Shown: piece by piece, positions 52,847-60,155 of the stretch
How positions within the stretch are numbered: position 1 is the stretch's first letter
Layout of the letters: each line of letters begins with the position of its first letter
Assembly: GCA_016234495.1 (NCBI GenBank)
Contig: JACRBI010000038.1
Coordinates: forward strand, 1 to 64,000
Origin: Chloroflexota bacterium
GTDB taxonomy: Bacteria > Chloroflexota > Anaerolineae > Anaerolineales > Villigracilaceae
Length of the DNA: 64,000 nucleotides
Direction of reading: 5' to 3'
Position numbers and translations under genes: made by a program
Notes under the pieces: generated by a model
Told to the model about the DNA's origin: nothing
The model's input: only the letters and a program-made list of their open reading frames with translations
Databases searched by the model: none

Positions 52847-53279
52847 CTTCAAGCCGCGCCCAAAACTCTCCCATCGTCTTCAGCTCGTCCTCGCTGAATT
52901 TGCTGAGAAAATTCGCGCGGACGCACTCCCCATGCTTTTGCGCGGCAATACGGAAGCGCTCCGCGCCCGCTTCGGTCAGGACGGCGTAGGCGCCGCGCCG
53001 ATCCTCTGGCGCTTCCTCGCGTTTGACGAGTCCTGCCTTTTCGAGCCGCTCCACCACGCGGCTGACCCCGCTCCTCGTCAAGATGCTTTCCGCCGCTAAA
53101 TCCTGAATTCGCATTTGGTGGGTTTCGTTCCACGAGAGGCGCAGCAACACCTCAAATTCCACGTGGGTGAGATGCGAATGTGACTGCAAATCCTCTTCGA
53201 TAATTCGGCTCATTTTGCCGTACACGCTCAAAAAGCCACCCCAGGCATTTTGTTCACACTCGTTGAAGGTTTTCGACAT
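52842..53279 (-). CDS. MarR family transcriptional regulator
   Basis: The 145-aa product is a winged-helix MarR protein: VEFEVLLRLSWNETHQMRIQ, DLAAESILTRSGVSRVVERL and EKAGLVKREEAPEDRRGAYA (the wing Asp-Arg). It probably represses the divergent genes (53384 onward) and itself; palindromes lie in the shared region. The start at 53279 has a GGAG-type site; the longer frame covers promoter DNA. Confidence 0.9.
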   Translation of the reverse strand: MSKTFNECEQNAWGGFLSVYGKMSRIIEEDLQSHSHLTHVEFEVLLRLSWNETHQMRIQDLAAESILTRSGVSRVVERLEKAGLVKREEAPEDRRGAYAVLTEAGAERFRIAAQKHGECVRANFLSKFSEDELKTMGEFWARLEE

Positions 53280-53299
53280 AGTTTCTCCATATTTTAGGC

Positions 53300-53350
53300 T
53301 TGACAAATGCGTGAACACGCACATATAATGCAAATTATGTGATTAGTCAC
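53300..53350 (+). promoter_or_regulatory. promoter of the 53384 operon with candidate MarR operators
   Basis: TTGACA (53300-53305), an 18-bp spacer and TATAAT (53324-53329). The spacer holds the perfect inverted repeat TGCGTG-AA-CACGCA (53308-53321). A second palindrome, GTGATTAGTCAC (53339-53350), lies just after the start point. A repressor here would block polymerase. Confidence 0.7.
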
Positions 53351-53383
53351 TCAAATTCTACCACAAACACAAGGAGAAATATC

Positions 53384-53794
53384 ATGTCTGAAATCAAAGA
53401 AATCGTGCGCCCGTTTTACACCGAATGCCTGACCGTCAATGCCGAAACCAATGTTGCCGAGAAGATGGGGCAACTTCTGGCGGATAACTTCCAGTCCAAA
53501 GGCTCGACCGAAGTCAAAGGCAAAGAGCAACTCATCGGGCAGATTGGCTTTTTCTGGAAGCTCGTCCCCGACCTGAAATGGGAAATTCAGGAAATGATTG
53601 CGGAAGGAAATCAGGTGGTTGTCCGCAGTCTCGCCTCTGGCACGCCAAACGGGAATTTCATGGGCGTGCAGACCGACGGCACAAAATCGTTCAAGACCAT
53701 GACCATTGACATTCACACCGTCGAAAACGGGCAGGTGGTGGAAGTGCATCACCTCGAAGACTGGTCAACCGCCATCAAGCAGTTGCAGGGATAA
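53384..53794 (+). CDS. SnoaL-like / ester cyclase family protein
   Basis: The 136-aa product has the SnoaL/NTF2 fold: VRPFYTECLTVNAETNVAEK, LLADNFQSKGSTEVKGKEQL, and the ending TMTIDIHTVENGQVVEVHHL. Relatives cyclise polyketides or are of unknown function; the substrate is not known. It is the first gene of the operon opposite MarR and has a strong AAGGAG site. Confidence 0.8.
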   Translation: MSEIKEIVRPFYTECLTVNAETNVAEKMGQLLADNFQSKGSTEVKGKEQLIGQIGFFWKLVPDLKWEIQEMIAEGNQVVVRSLASGTPNGNFMGVQTDGTKSFKTMTIDIHTVENGQVVEVHHLEDWSTAIKQLQG

Positions 53795-53795
53795 A

Positions 53796-53846
53796 TTGGT
53801 AATTGGAGATTGGTAATTGGTTTCCAATCTCCAATCTCTATTTTTA
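53796..53846. repeat. TAATTGGAGATTGG repeat
   Basis: TTGGTAATTGGAGATTGGTAA is followed by the inverted TTTCCAATCTCCAATCTC. It is the same family as the arms of repeat unit A at 7331-7868, but here no four-helix-bundle gene lies between the arms. Confidence 0.75.
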
Positions 53847-53862
53847 GTCAAGGAGCAATGCC

Positions 53863-54309
53863 ATGAACGATAAGCCACTCGAAAAATCAGTTAAAGGAAT
53901 ATTTATCTTCCTCGCCATTTGGGGCGCGATTCAAATTGCGCGCTTCATCGCCATCCCATTGGCAATGGACGTGGTGAACGGCAAAGAGGCCGAAGCGTGG
54001 ATGTTCCCCGCCATCCTCGATACTGTCACCGCGATACTCTCTTTCTACTTCATCTACGCTATTTGGAAAAAGAGAACCTTCGCCACATGGGTCTATTCTT
54101 TCCTCTATCTTTCCATCTCTATCCTTGACCACATTGACGGCGCGGTTGCCGCGTCGCTCACCCCCGCGCCCGCCCTCTTCGGCGGACCCGAGCGAGAGAT
54201 GTTTGGCTTGATCGTTTCCCTCCTCGCCCCCGCCGTGATTGACGCGATTGCGCTGTATCTTCTGAGCCGCAAGGATGTCAGAAGTAAGTTTTTTGAAATC
54301 AAGGAATAA
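53863..54309 (+). CDS. small four-helix membrane protein, one repeat unit
   Basis: The 148-aa product has four hydrophobic helices. Its pattern (FIFLAIWGAIQIARFIAIPL, then AWMFPAILDTVTAILSFYFI and SILDHIDGAVAASLTPAP) is found again twice in the next gene. No family is recognised; a role in the stress response controlled by MarR is inferred from position. Confidence 0.7.
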   Translation: MNDKPLEKSVKGIFIFLAIWGAIQIARFIAIPLAMDVVNGKEAEAWMFPAILDTVTAILSFYFIYAIWKKRTFATWVYSFLYLSISILDHIDGAVAASLTPAPALFGGPEREMFGLIVSLLAPAVIDAIALYLLSRKDVRSKFFEIKE

Positions 54310-54315
54310 ATTATC

Positions 54316-55176
54316 ATGTCGAACACATCAAAGAACACATCCAACCCAATACTGGTCTTCGCCGCCGTGTGGGTAGTCTTTCAACTCGCCAGAATTTTAT
54401 CCTTCTCGACCATTCAAGGCATTACGGCGGGGAACGTTGCGGTTGAATGGTTATACCCGTCCATCATTGACGTAGTTATCGGGCTGTCTGCGCCGCTGAT
54501 TGCATTTTTCATCTGGCGCAAAGATGGGATTTGGACGCGCCTGATTACGCTAATTTGGTTTTCCGTTTCGCTGTTGGAGCATGTCGAGACGATTGGGCTG
54601 AACATGGTTTCAATCAACCCCCATGCCTTCTTCGGCGCGACTCAATCAGCGATTGCAATGGAACTCGCCATCTCTGCCATTCTCGACGCTGCTGCGCTTG
54701 TCGTCGTGGCGAATCAGACGCTGAAAGAGAATCCAGCCGCGGCGGGGAAAGAAGCGAAGTCGCGCGGCATGGTGATTGCGGTTGTCGTTTGGGCGGTGTT
54801 GCAAATCCCGCGCTACATCGCCATTCCCATCATCCAGAATATTTTTTCGGGCGGCACTGATCATCCCGCGTGGCTCATCCCCGCGTTGGGTGATATTGTC
54901 ATCGCCACATTGTCGTTCGTGGTGATTTATGCGTTTTGGAAGAAGCAGGGATTTTGGGTGTGGGCGTTTACCTTGCTTTGGCTTGCCCTTTCCATCTATG
55001 ACCATGCCAGCACGCTCTTCGCCGCGAGCCTGACGCCCAGCCCGCAAATCTTTGGCGGCGGCACAACCCCCAACCTTGCCAACCTCTCTGCCCCTGGCTC
55101 GCAACTCGTGATTGACGCGCTGTTCTTCGTTTATCTGGCGCGGGAAAAAATCAGGTTGATGTTTACTAACAAGTAA
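54316..55176 (+). CDS. tandem-duplicated membrane protein (two copies of the preceding unit)
   Basis: The 286-aa product consists of two similar halves, about 1-135 and 150-286, each with four hydrophobic helices and each alike to the protein encoded just upstream. The second half (VVWAVLQIPRYIAIPIIQNI, FAASLTPSPQIFGGG) is closer to the upstream protein than the first half is. It starts 6 bp after the previous gene. Confidence 0.72.
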   Translation: MSNTSKNTSNPILVFAAVWVVFQLARILSFSTIQGITAGNVAVEWLYPSIIDVVIGLSAPLIAFFIWRKDGIWTRLITLIWFSVSLLEHVETIGLNMVSINPHAFFGATQSAIAMELAISAILDAAALVVVANQTLKENPAAAGKEAKSRGMVIAVVVWAVLQIPRYIAIPIIQNIFSGGTDHPAWLIPALGDIVIATLSFVVIYAFWKKQGFWVWAFTLLWLALSIYDHASTLFAASLTPSPQIFGGGTTPNLANLSAPGSQLVIDALFFVYLAREKIRLMFTNK

Positions 55177-55187
55177 AAGGATGACTT

Positions 55188-55835
55188 ATGGAAATCGCCC
55201 TTCTCGGTTCGACAGGTTTCGTCGGCACGACTCTGCTCAAAAAAGCCCTCGCGCAAGGACATCAACTCAAAGTTCTTGTCCGCTCGCCTGAAAAATTGGG
55301 CGACGCCAAAGACAAAGTGAAAATCGTGCGCGGTGACATGTTCGACTTCGCCGCGCTCGCTTCACTCGTCTCAGGCGTGGAAGCGGTCATCTCGGTGGCG
55401 GGACCTCCGATGAATGGAAAATTCGACGTGGAGAAACACGCCCGCGCCACCGAAGACCTTGTGTACGCAATGAAGAACGCCAAAGTCACGCGCCTCATCA
55501 CCATCACAGGCGCGGCGGCAGAAGTCCCTGGGCAGAAACTTGGCTTCAAGCAATCGCTCCTGCGCTTCGTGCTGGGGACGTTCGTCCGCCCTGATGTGAT
55601 TAAGGTCAAGGATATGGAATTGAAGACCATCGCCGCCTCAGGCTTGAACTGGACGGTTCTCCGCCCGCCGTTGATTGGTTCTGGCAAGCCCACCGGCAAC
55701 GTCGCCGCGAGCGAAGCCGATATGACGGGCATGAAAATTGACGTGGAAGACATCGCCGATTTTATTTTGTCGTTGTTGAAAACGGACGCATGGGATCGCA
55801 AAGCGCCGATTGTTTCGTCACAGAAAGGAAACTGA
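55188..55835 (+). CDS. NAD(P)-binding atypical SDR / NmrA-like protein
   Basis: The 215-aa product has a Rossmann start IALLGSTGFVGTTLLKKALA and VKIVRGDMFDFAALASLVSG, typical of SDR a7/NmrA-like proteins that bind NAD(P)H. The active Tyr-Lys pair of classical SDRs is not seen, so it may be a redox sensor or a reductase. It has a clear ribosome site and lies 11 bp after the membrane protein. Confidence 0.82.
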   Translation: MEIALLGSTGFVGTTLLKKALAQGHQLKVLVRSPEKLGDAKDKVKIVRGDMFDFAALASLVSGVEAVISVAGPPMNGKFDVEKHARATEDLVYAMKNAKVTRLITITGAAAEVPGQKLGFKQSLLRFVLGTFVRPDVIKVKDMELKTIAASGLNWTVLRPPLIGSGKPTGNVAASEADMTGMKIDVEDIADFILSLLKTDAWDRKAPIVSSQKGN

Positions 55836-55836
55836 C

Positions 55837-56145
55837 TTGCCCGACACATCCACCTGCCGCCAGGAGCCTGGCGTCTTCATCCCTGTGATTGACCGCAACA
55901 AATGCGAAGGCAAAGCGGACTGCGTCCCCGCCTGCCCGTACTCGATCTTCACCGTCGCCACGCTTCCCCCCGAACTGAGAACGGATCTGACTTTCATCGG
56001 CAGACTCAAAGGGACAGCGCACGGCTGGCAGCAGGCGTTACTCGTCCACCCCGAACAATGCCGCGCCTGCGGGCTGTGTGTGAAAGTTTGCCCCGAACAC
56101 GCGATCACGCTGGCGCGGACAAAACAAGTGGAGAGCGTCAAATAA
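55837..56145 (+). CDS. 2x[4Fe-4S] ferredoxin-type protein
   Basis: The 102-aa product has two cluster motifs: CEGKADCVPACPY and CRACGLCVKVCPE, with an insertion of about 40 residues between them. It transfers electrons, perhaps to a neighbouring reductase. The start is a TTG after AAAGGA, 1 bp after the preceding stop. Its stop overlaps the next gene by 1 bp. Confidence 0.82.
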   Translation: MPDTSTCRQEPGVFIPVIDRNKCEGKADCVPACPYSIFTVATLPPELRTDLTFIGRLKGTAHGWQQALLVHPEQCRACGLCVKVCPEHAITLARTKQVESVK

Positions 56146-56999
56146 TGAAAGACAAAACCATTCTCATCACTGGCGCCACCAGCGGAATTGGATTCCAGAC
56201 TGCGTTGGCATTGGCAAAAATGGGCGCGCAGGTCATCGTCACAGGGCGAAGCCAGAAGACCACTGAAGAAGCCGTTGCAAATATAAAAAGCGCGAGCGGA
56301 AATTCGCGTGTGGATTTTCTGCTGGCGGATTTATCGACGCAGAAAAATGTCCGTGCTTTAGCCGAGCAATTCAAGGCGCGATATGAGCGGCTGGATGTTC
56401 TCATCAATAATGCGGGCTTGGCTCCATCCAAAAAAGAATTGACCGAAGACGGAGTCGAATCATCTTTTGCGATGAATGTGGTCACGCCATTTTTGCTGAC
56501 CAATCTGCTAAGGGATTCGCTAAAGAAAAGTCTATCGCCGCGCGTGGTCACACTCATGGGCGGCGATGTGCCAGCAAAGTTGGACATGGATAACCTGCAA
56601 TCGGAAAAATCGTTCGATGGGTTGAACACTTACTCGCAAACGAAACTGGCAATGATGGTTTTGATTTACGAGTTTGCCCAGCGCGAAAAAGGCGTGACGA
56701 TCAACATCTGCTACCCAGGGCAAGCCAGCACGAACATGACCCGCAGTGTGACGCCCGAAATGCTGCCGCGCGCCATGCGCTGGATGTTCCCCGTTTTCAA
56801 GTTCATGACTCGTGATGATGGCGGAAAGTCTGCGACGAAGGCCTCGCGCTCGTCGGTGTACCTCGCATCATCGCCCGAAGTGGAAGGCGTGACGGGAAAA
56901 TATTTCGACACGAATTGCAAAGAGGCGGCGTGGTCGCCTGCGGTGATGGATGCAAAAACGCGCGGGGATTTGTGGAAGATTGTAGAGTCGTTGGTTTGA
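56145..56999 (+). CDS. short-chain dehydrogenase/reductase
   Basis: The 284-aa product has the classical SDR motifs: ILITGATSGIGFQTALALAK, VLINNAGLAP, and YSQTKLAMM with the Tyr-Lys pair. It is similar to retinol-dehydrogenase-like SDRs with C-terminal extension. It ends the MarR-controlled gene set (53384-56999), which joins two NAD(P)-binding proteins and a ferredoxin. Confidence 0.88.
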   Translation: MKDKTILITGATSGIGFQTALALAKMGAQVIVTGRSQKTTEEAVANIKSASGNSRVDFLLADLSTQKNVRALAEQFKARYERLDVLINNAGLAPSKKELTEDGVESSFAMNVVTPFLLTNLLRDSLKKSLSPRVVTLMGGDVPAKLDMDNLQSEKSFDGLNTYSQTKLAMMVLIYEFAQREKGVTINICYPGQASTNMTRSVTPEMLPRAMRWMFPVFKFMTRDDGGKSATKASRSSVYLASSPEVEGVTGKYFDTNCKEAAWSPAVMDAKTRGDLWKIVESLV

Positions 57000-57003
57000 G
57001 GGT

Positions 57004-57402
57004 TCAGGCTTCGACGAAGGTCAGGTCGAAAGTATCGGCACGTTCGTCGAAGCGTTGACGGGCTTCCTGCACGGCGTCGGCATTTTTCTCCGCCCACGCG
57101 CCGAGCATGGAGATGGGTTCGAGCAATTCTTTGCCAATGGGGGTGAGGGTGTATTCCACCATCGGCGGGACGACGGGATAGACCTTGCGATTCACGATTC
57201 CGTTTTGTTCGAGTTTGCGTAAGGTTTGGGCGAGCATTTTCTTCGAGATGCCGCCGATCTCGCGCAACATGCGGTTGTGACGGTTGATTCCGCGCGCGAT
57301 GGAGACCAACACGAGCGTCGCCCATTTATCGGCGATGATCTCTAAAGTCTGGCGCGAGGGGCACATTTCATTCAATACATTGGGCGGATATTTGGTCGGC
57401 AT
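57004..57402 (-). CDS. HxlR family transcriptional regulator
   Basis: The 132-aa product is a winged-helix protein: EIIADKWATLVLVSIARGIN, RMLREIGGISKKMLAQTLRK and LEQNGIVNRKVYPVVPPMVEYTLT in sequence, with a Cys at residue 14 (NEMCPSRQ), the usual position for thiol sensing by HxlR regulators such as YodB. It is convergent with the SDR gene and divergent from the next gene. Confidence 0.9.
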   Translation of the reverse strand: MPTKYPPNVLNEMCPSRQTLEIIADKWATLVLVSIARGINRHNRMLREIGGISKKMLAQTLRKLEQNGIVNRKVYPVVPPMVEYTLTPIGKELLEPISMLGAWAEKNADAVQEARQRFDERADTFDLTFVEA

Positions 57403-57403
57403 G

Positions 57404-57426
57404 GTTACCTCTGGGTAACTGGGTTA
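57404..57426. promoter_or_regulatory. candidate HxlR operator
   Basis: GTTACC-TCTG-GGTAAC (57404-57419) and, overlapping it, GTAAC-TGG-GTTAC (57415-57425... within 57426) form two inverted repeats directly before the HxlR start codon. Operators of this family are short GTAAC-like palindromes of the same kind. Confidence 0.55.
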
Positions 57427-57494
57427 CTAAAAAGTGCGTTCTTGGGAAAACGCGGGTGAGCGAATAAGATGGGATTATATCTGAGAACGGAGTA

Positions 57495-57842
57495 ATGACC
57501 ATGCACATGCGCGTTGTGAATATGAAAATCAAACAGGAATATGTGGAGGCGTTCAAGGCGTCGTCTGCGGAGGGGATCGAGAAACTGCTTGCCGAGCCTG
57601 GCGTGGTCAGTTCGGCGCTGCTGCAAAAGGTGGATGAGCCTGCCAGTTTTCTGTTCATCGAAGCGTACGTCAGCGCGGAGGCATACGCGGAACATTTGAA
57701 GTCACAATGTTTTCTCGATTGGCAGGCGGGCGTCGCTTCGCTGTTGAACGGGGAGGCGGCTTCTGTGGAGTACGACCCCGTCTACCCGCCGCGAGAGGCT
57801 TGGGTTCAGGAGTCCGCTCAAAGCGTGGAAGGAGGCGGGTGA
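57495..57842 (+). CDS. ABM-type (putative quinol monooxygenase) protein
   Basis: The 115-aa product is a small ABM fold: MRVVNMKIKQEYVEAFKASS, EPGVVSSALLQKVDEPASFL, and FLFIEAYVSAEAYAEHLKS. It is divergent from the HxlR gene, a common pair in which the regulator senses quinones or aldehydes and controls the oxygenase. A longer C-terminal tail follows the domain. Confidence 0.78.
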   Translation: MTMHMRVVNMKIKQEYVEAFKASSAEGIEKLLAEPGVVSSALLQKVDEPASFLFIEAYVSAEAYAEHLKSQCFLDWQAGVASLLNGEAASVEYDPVYPPREAWVQESAQSVEGGG

Positions 57843-57937
57843 TCGGGAGGAGGAAAAGGTTCGGGCGTTGTACATGTCGGTAAGTCAGGTTAAGTCTGAC
57901 CTGTGGAATTCATCCAAAAAAAATTAAACAAGGAGAA

Positions 57938-58381
57938 ATGAAAATGGAATCGAAAGATGTTGCGTTGAGCGTATCAAAGGCGATCTTGAACGGCGAGTGG
58001 GATAAGTTGGATGGAATTTTGTCCAGCGATTTTACGTACACGGGCGATGGGATGTATCTCAACAAACAGCAGTACGTGGAATTTATGAAGGGCATGAGAG
58101 CCGCGTTTAGCGATATGAACTTTGAGTTCTCGCATATTGTCAGCGAGGGCGATGTGGTGAGCATTCGTTTCGTTGTGACCGCGAAGCACACGGGCAGTTT
58201 CATGGGTGGGGCGGCGACGAACAAGAACCTCAAGTTCAGCGGAATTTTCATGCGGAAGGTGAAGGGCGATCAGGTGATTCAGGAATGGCAAGCCACCGAC
58301 CTGCTCGGCATGATGACCCAGATGGGCGCGGGCACGTTGCTGGGGTACACCATCTTCGGCGTGATGTTCAAGAAGAAGTAA
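57938..58381 (+). CDS. SnoaL-like protein
   Basis: The 147-aa product has the SnoaL/NTF2 pattern: LNGEWDKLDGILSSDFTYTG, FVVTAKHTGSFMGG and MRKVKGDQVIQEWQATDLLG. It differs from the SnoaL-like protein at 53384. The ribosome site AAGGAG lies 6 bp before the ATG. Function is unknown; carbohydrate or polyketide chemistry is possible. Confidence 0.75.
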   Translation: MKMESKDVALSVSKAILNGEWDKLDGILSSDFTYTGDGMYLNKQQYVEFMKGMRAAFSDMNFEFSHIVSEGDVVSIRFVVTAKHTGSFMGGAATNKNLKFSGIFMRKVKGDQVIQEWQATDLLGMMTQMGAGTLLGYTIFGVMFKKK

Positions 58382-58405
58382 GATTATTTTTAAACACAAA
58401 GGGCG

Positions 58406-58564
58406 TAAAGTACGAGAGTGTCTAACAAAATGGGCTAGAAAAAAAACTTGAACCACTGAGACACGGAGACACAGAGGTATTTTGAAGTTTTTTCTCCGTG
58501 TTTCCGTGCCTTCGTGGTGAAAAGATGCAAATAAGCCCACGCAATTAGACACTCCCTAAAGTAC
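58406..58564. mobile_element. small transposon-like element (MITE) with 8-bp target duplication
   Basis: A 143-bp element at 58414-58556 has ends GAGAGTGTCTAAC and, inverted, GGGAGTGTCTAAT. It is flanked by the direct repeat TAAAGTAC at 58406-58413 and 58557-58564. Removing one copy rejoins a CACAAAG-type repeat. It contains the CCACTGAGACACGG palindrome. An 8-bp duplication fits an IS256-like transposase, which is inference; no transposase is encoded here. Confidence 0.75.
58453..58519. repeat. CCACTGAGACACGG palindromic repeat, nested in the MITE
   Basis: CCACTGAGACACGGAGAC and CTCCGTGTTTCCGTGCCTTC are the arms, as in the copy at 20121-20178. It lies wholly inside the element at 58414-58556. 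Confidence 0.7.
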
Positions 58565-58637
58565 ACAAAGTGAAAATTTCTTGGTTTTCCTTTGTGATCT
58601 TTGTGTCCTTCGTGGTTAATTTTTAGGAGGTTTTCTC

Positions 58638-59237
58638 ATGTCCAAAACCCGTCTCGAAGCGTTTAGCGATGGCATGTTCGCCATCATCCTGACCATTCTC
58701 GTGCTTGAGCTGCACGTCCCTGAATTGGAAAATTATTCGTTTGAAGCCTTCCGAGCAGGGATGATCGAGATTGCGCCGAAGTTCTTTGCCTTCCTGTTCA
58801 GCTTCTTCATCATCGCCATCTTTTGGGTGAACCATCATCACATCATCCACGAGGTCAAGGTGGTGGATACGAAACTGCTGTGGCTGAACAATGGCTTGCT
58901 TTTCTTTTCCACCCTCTTTCCCTTCATCACTGCCTTCATCGGCGATTACATTATGAATCCATTTGTCGTCGCGCTGTATCCGCTCAATATGGCGCTTGCA
59001 TCGGTGACGATCAACGCGCTGTGGAAATATGCCTTTGTGGATACCGACCTCGCGCCAAACAATATGACCCATGAAGAAAAGCAGGCGCGTATTAAACGGG
59101 ACAGGATGGCGCTGATCATGAATCTTTCCTCGGCGGCGCTGGCGTTTGTGTGGGTTCCGATCACGTTGTTCATCATGGCGGTCATGCCGTTTGCGTTTGT
59201 TGTGCCTGAGTTTTTGGCGAATAAGACAGAGGAGTGA
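58638..59237 (+). CDS. TMEM175-type (DUF1211) potassium channel protein
   Basis: The 199-aa product begins RLEAFSDGMFAIILTILVLE, with the FSDG motif of bacterial TMEM175 channels, and has about six hydrophobic helices (last one VPITLFIMAVMPFAFVVPEF). Family members form potassium-selective pores of an unusual type. The ribosome site is TTAGGAGG. It stands alone after the repeat cluster. Confidence 0.88.
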   Translation: MSKTRLEAFSDGMFAIILTILVLELHVPELENYSFEAFRAGMIEIAPKFFAFLFSFFIIAIFWVNHHHIIHEVKVVDTKLLWLNNGLLFFSTLFPFITAFIGDYIMNPFVVALYPLNMALASVTINALWKYAFVDTDLAPNNMTHEEKQARIKRDRMALIMNLSSAALAFVWVPITLFIMAVMPFAFVVPEFLANKTEE

Positions 59238-59367
59238 TGAAAGAAGCAGGGAAGATGAATTCATCCTCATCACTGAAGCGGTCAGGAATCTGCCGCCTGC
59301 GGCGCTGAATGCAAACACCAGTGTGAAGGTGTGGAAAATCGTAAGCAGAGCGCAAAAGTGGAATAAC

Positions 59368-59395
59368 AAAAGAGACGGGCAAGCCGCCTCTTTTG
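59368..59395. terminator. hairpin between TMEM175 and phosphatase genes
   Basis: AAAGAGACGGGC and GCCGCCTCTTT form a short stem (59368-59392), followed by TGTTT. It probably ends both convergent genes. Confidence 0.7.
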
Positions 59396-59396
59396 T

Positions 59397-60029
59397 TTAT
59401 GGTTTCTTTTTCTTCGGAAAAAAATCAAATGGCGGGCGCTGATTCAATTTAACAAGATGAGCGTTTGATTCCCCGGCATGGATTATGGTCAATGAGCCTG
59501 TGTCACATGCCAGCCTTTGAAAATGGTCAAGCGGCAAGCCAAGGAAATGTGACACAGCCAATTTGATCGGGTCGGCGTGAAAGACCACCGCCACAATCGC
59601 TTGCGGCTTGCTATGCTTTTGAATTATTCGTTCGAGCACATTTGCAATTCGCATTTGCGTTTCAGGAAAAGACTCTCCTGCGGGGAAACGAAAACGCGAG
59701 GGCGAATTCTGCACGACCTTCCATGCATTTGTCAGCCGCAGGACCTTCCACGACTTGCCCTGCCACTTGCCGACGTTTGTATCCATCAAATCTGGTTCTT
59801 GAATGATGGACAATTTATGCGATTTGGAAATCGGACTTGCGGTTTCCATTGCCCTCTCCAGCGGACTTGAATAAATGGCCTTGATCGGAACATCCTTTAG
59901 CGCATCGCCCAACGCCTCAGCCTGCTTCTGTCCCCGGTCATTGAGATGCACCCCGGGCAATCGTCCTGCCATTTTTCCTGTTTTGATATAATTGTTTTCG
60001 CCGTGACGGATCAGTAGTAGAACGGGCAT
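59397..60029 (-). CDS. histidine phosphatase family protein
   Basis: The 210-aa product is a phosphoglycerate-mutase-like protein: LLIRHGENNYIKTGKMAGR (RHG core), IYSSPLERAMETA, and the second His in VVFHADPIKLAVSHFLG. It removes phosphate from a small molecule or protein. The last residues are Lys-rich. It is convergent with the TMEM175 gene. Confidence 0.9.
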   Translation of the reverse strand: MPVLLLIRHGENNYIKTGKMAGRLPGVHLNDRGQKQAEALGDALKDVPIKAIYSSPLERAMETASPISKSHKLSIIQEPDLMDTNVGKWQGKSWKVLRLTNAWKVVQNSPSRFRFPAGESFPETQMRIANVLERIIQKHSKPQAIVAVVFHADPIKLAVSHFLGLPLDHFQRLACDTGSLTIIHAGESNAHLVKLNQRPPFDFFPKKKKP

Positions 60030-60155
60030 AAAGTTTCCTGTTCAAGCTTGGGATAAAGTTTGTAACTCCATTGTACTAAATAACCTGTCGGCAATAATGA
60101 GTCTACCATCACCGTAAATAACACCGGCAGATAAATTTTGTGGAAAGGAAATACA

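Larger units (their letters stand above)
58394..58618. repeat. CACAAAGG..TTTGTG repeat interrupted by the MITE
   Basis: AACACAAAGGGCGTAAAGTAC (58393-58413) and the continuing ACACAAAGTGAAAATTTC..TTTGTGATCTTTGTGTCC (58563-58605) belong to one older repeat, split by the 143-bp element. It ends before the TMEM175 gene. Confidence 0.6.
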
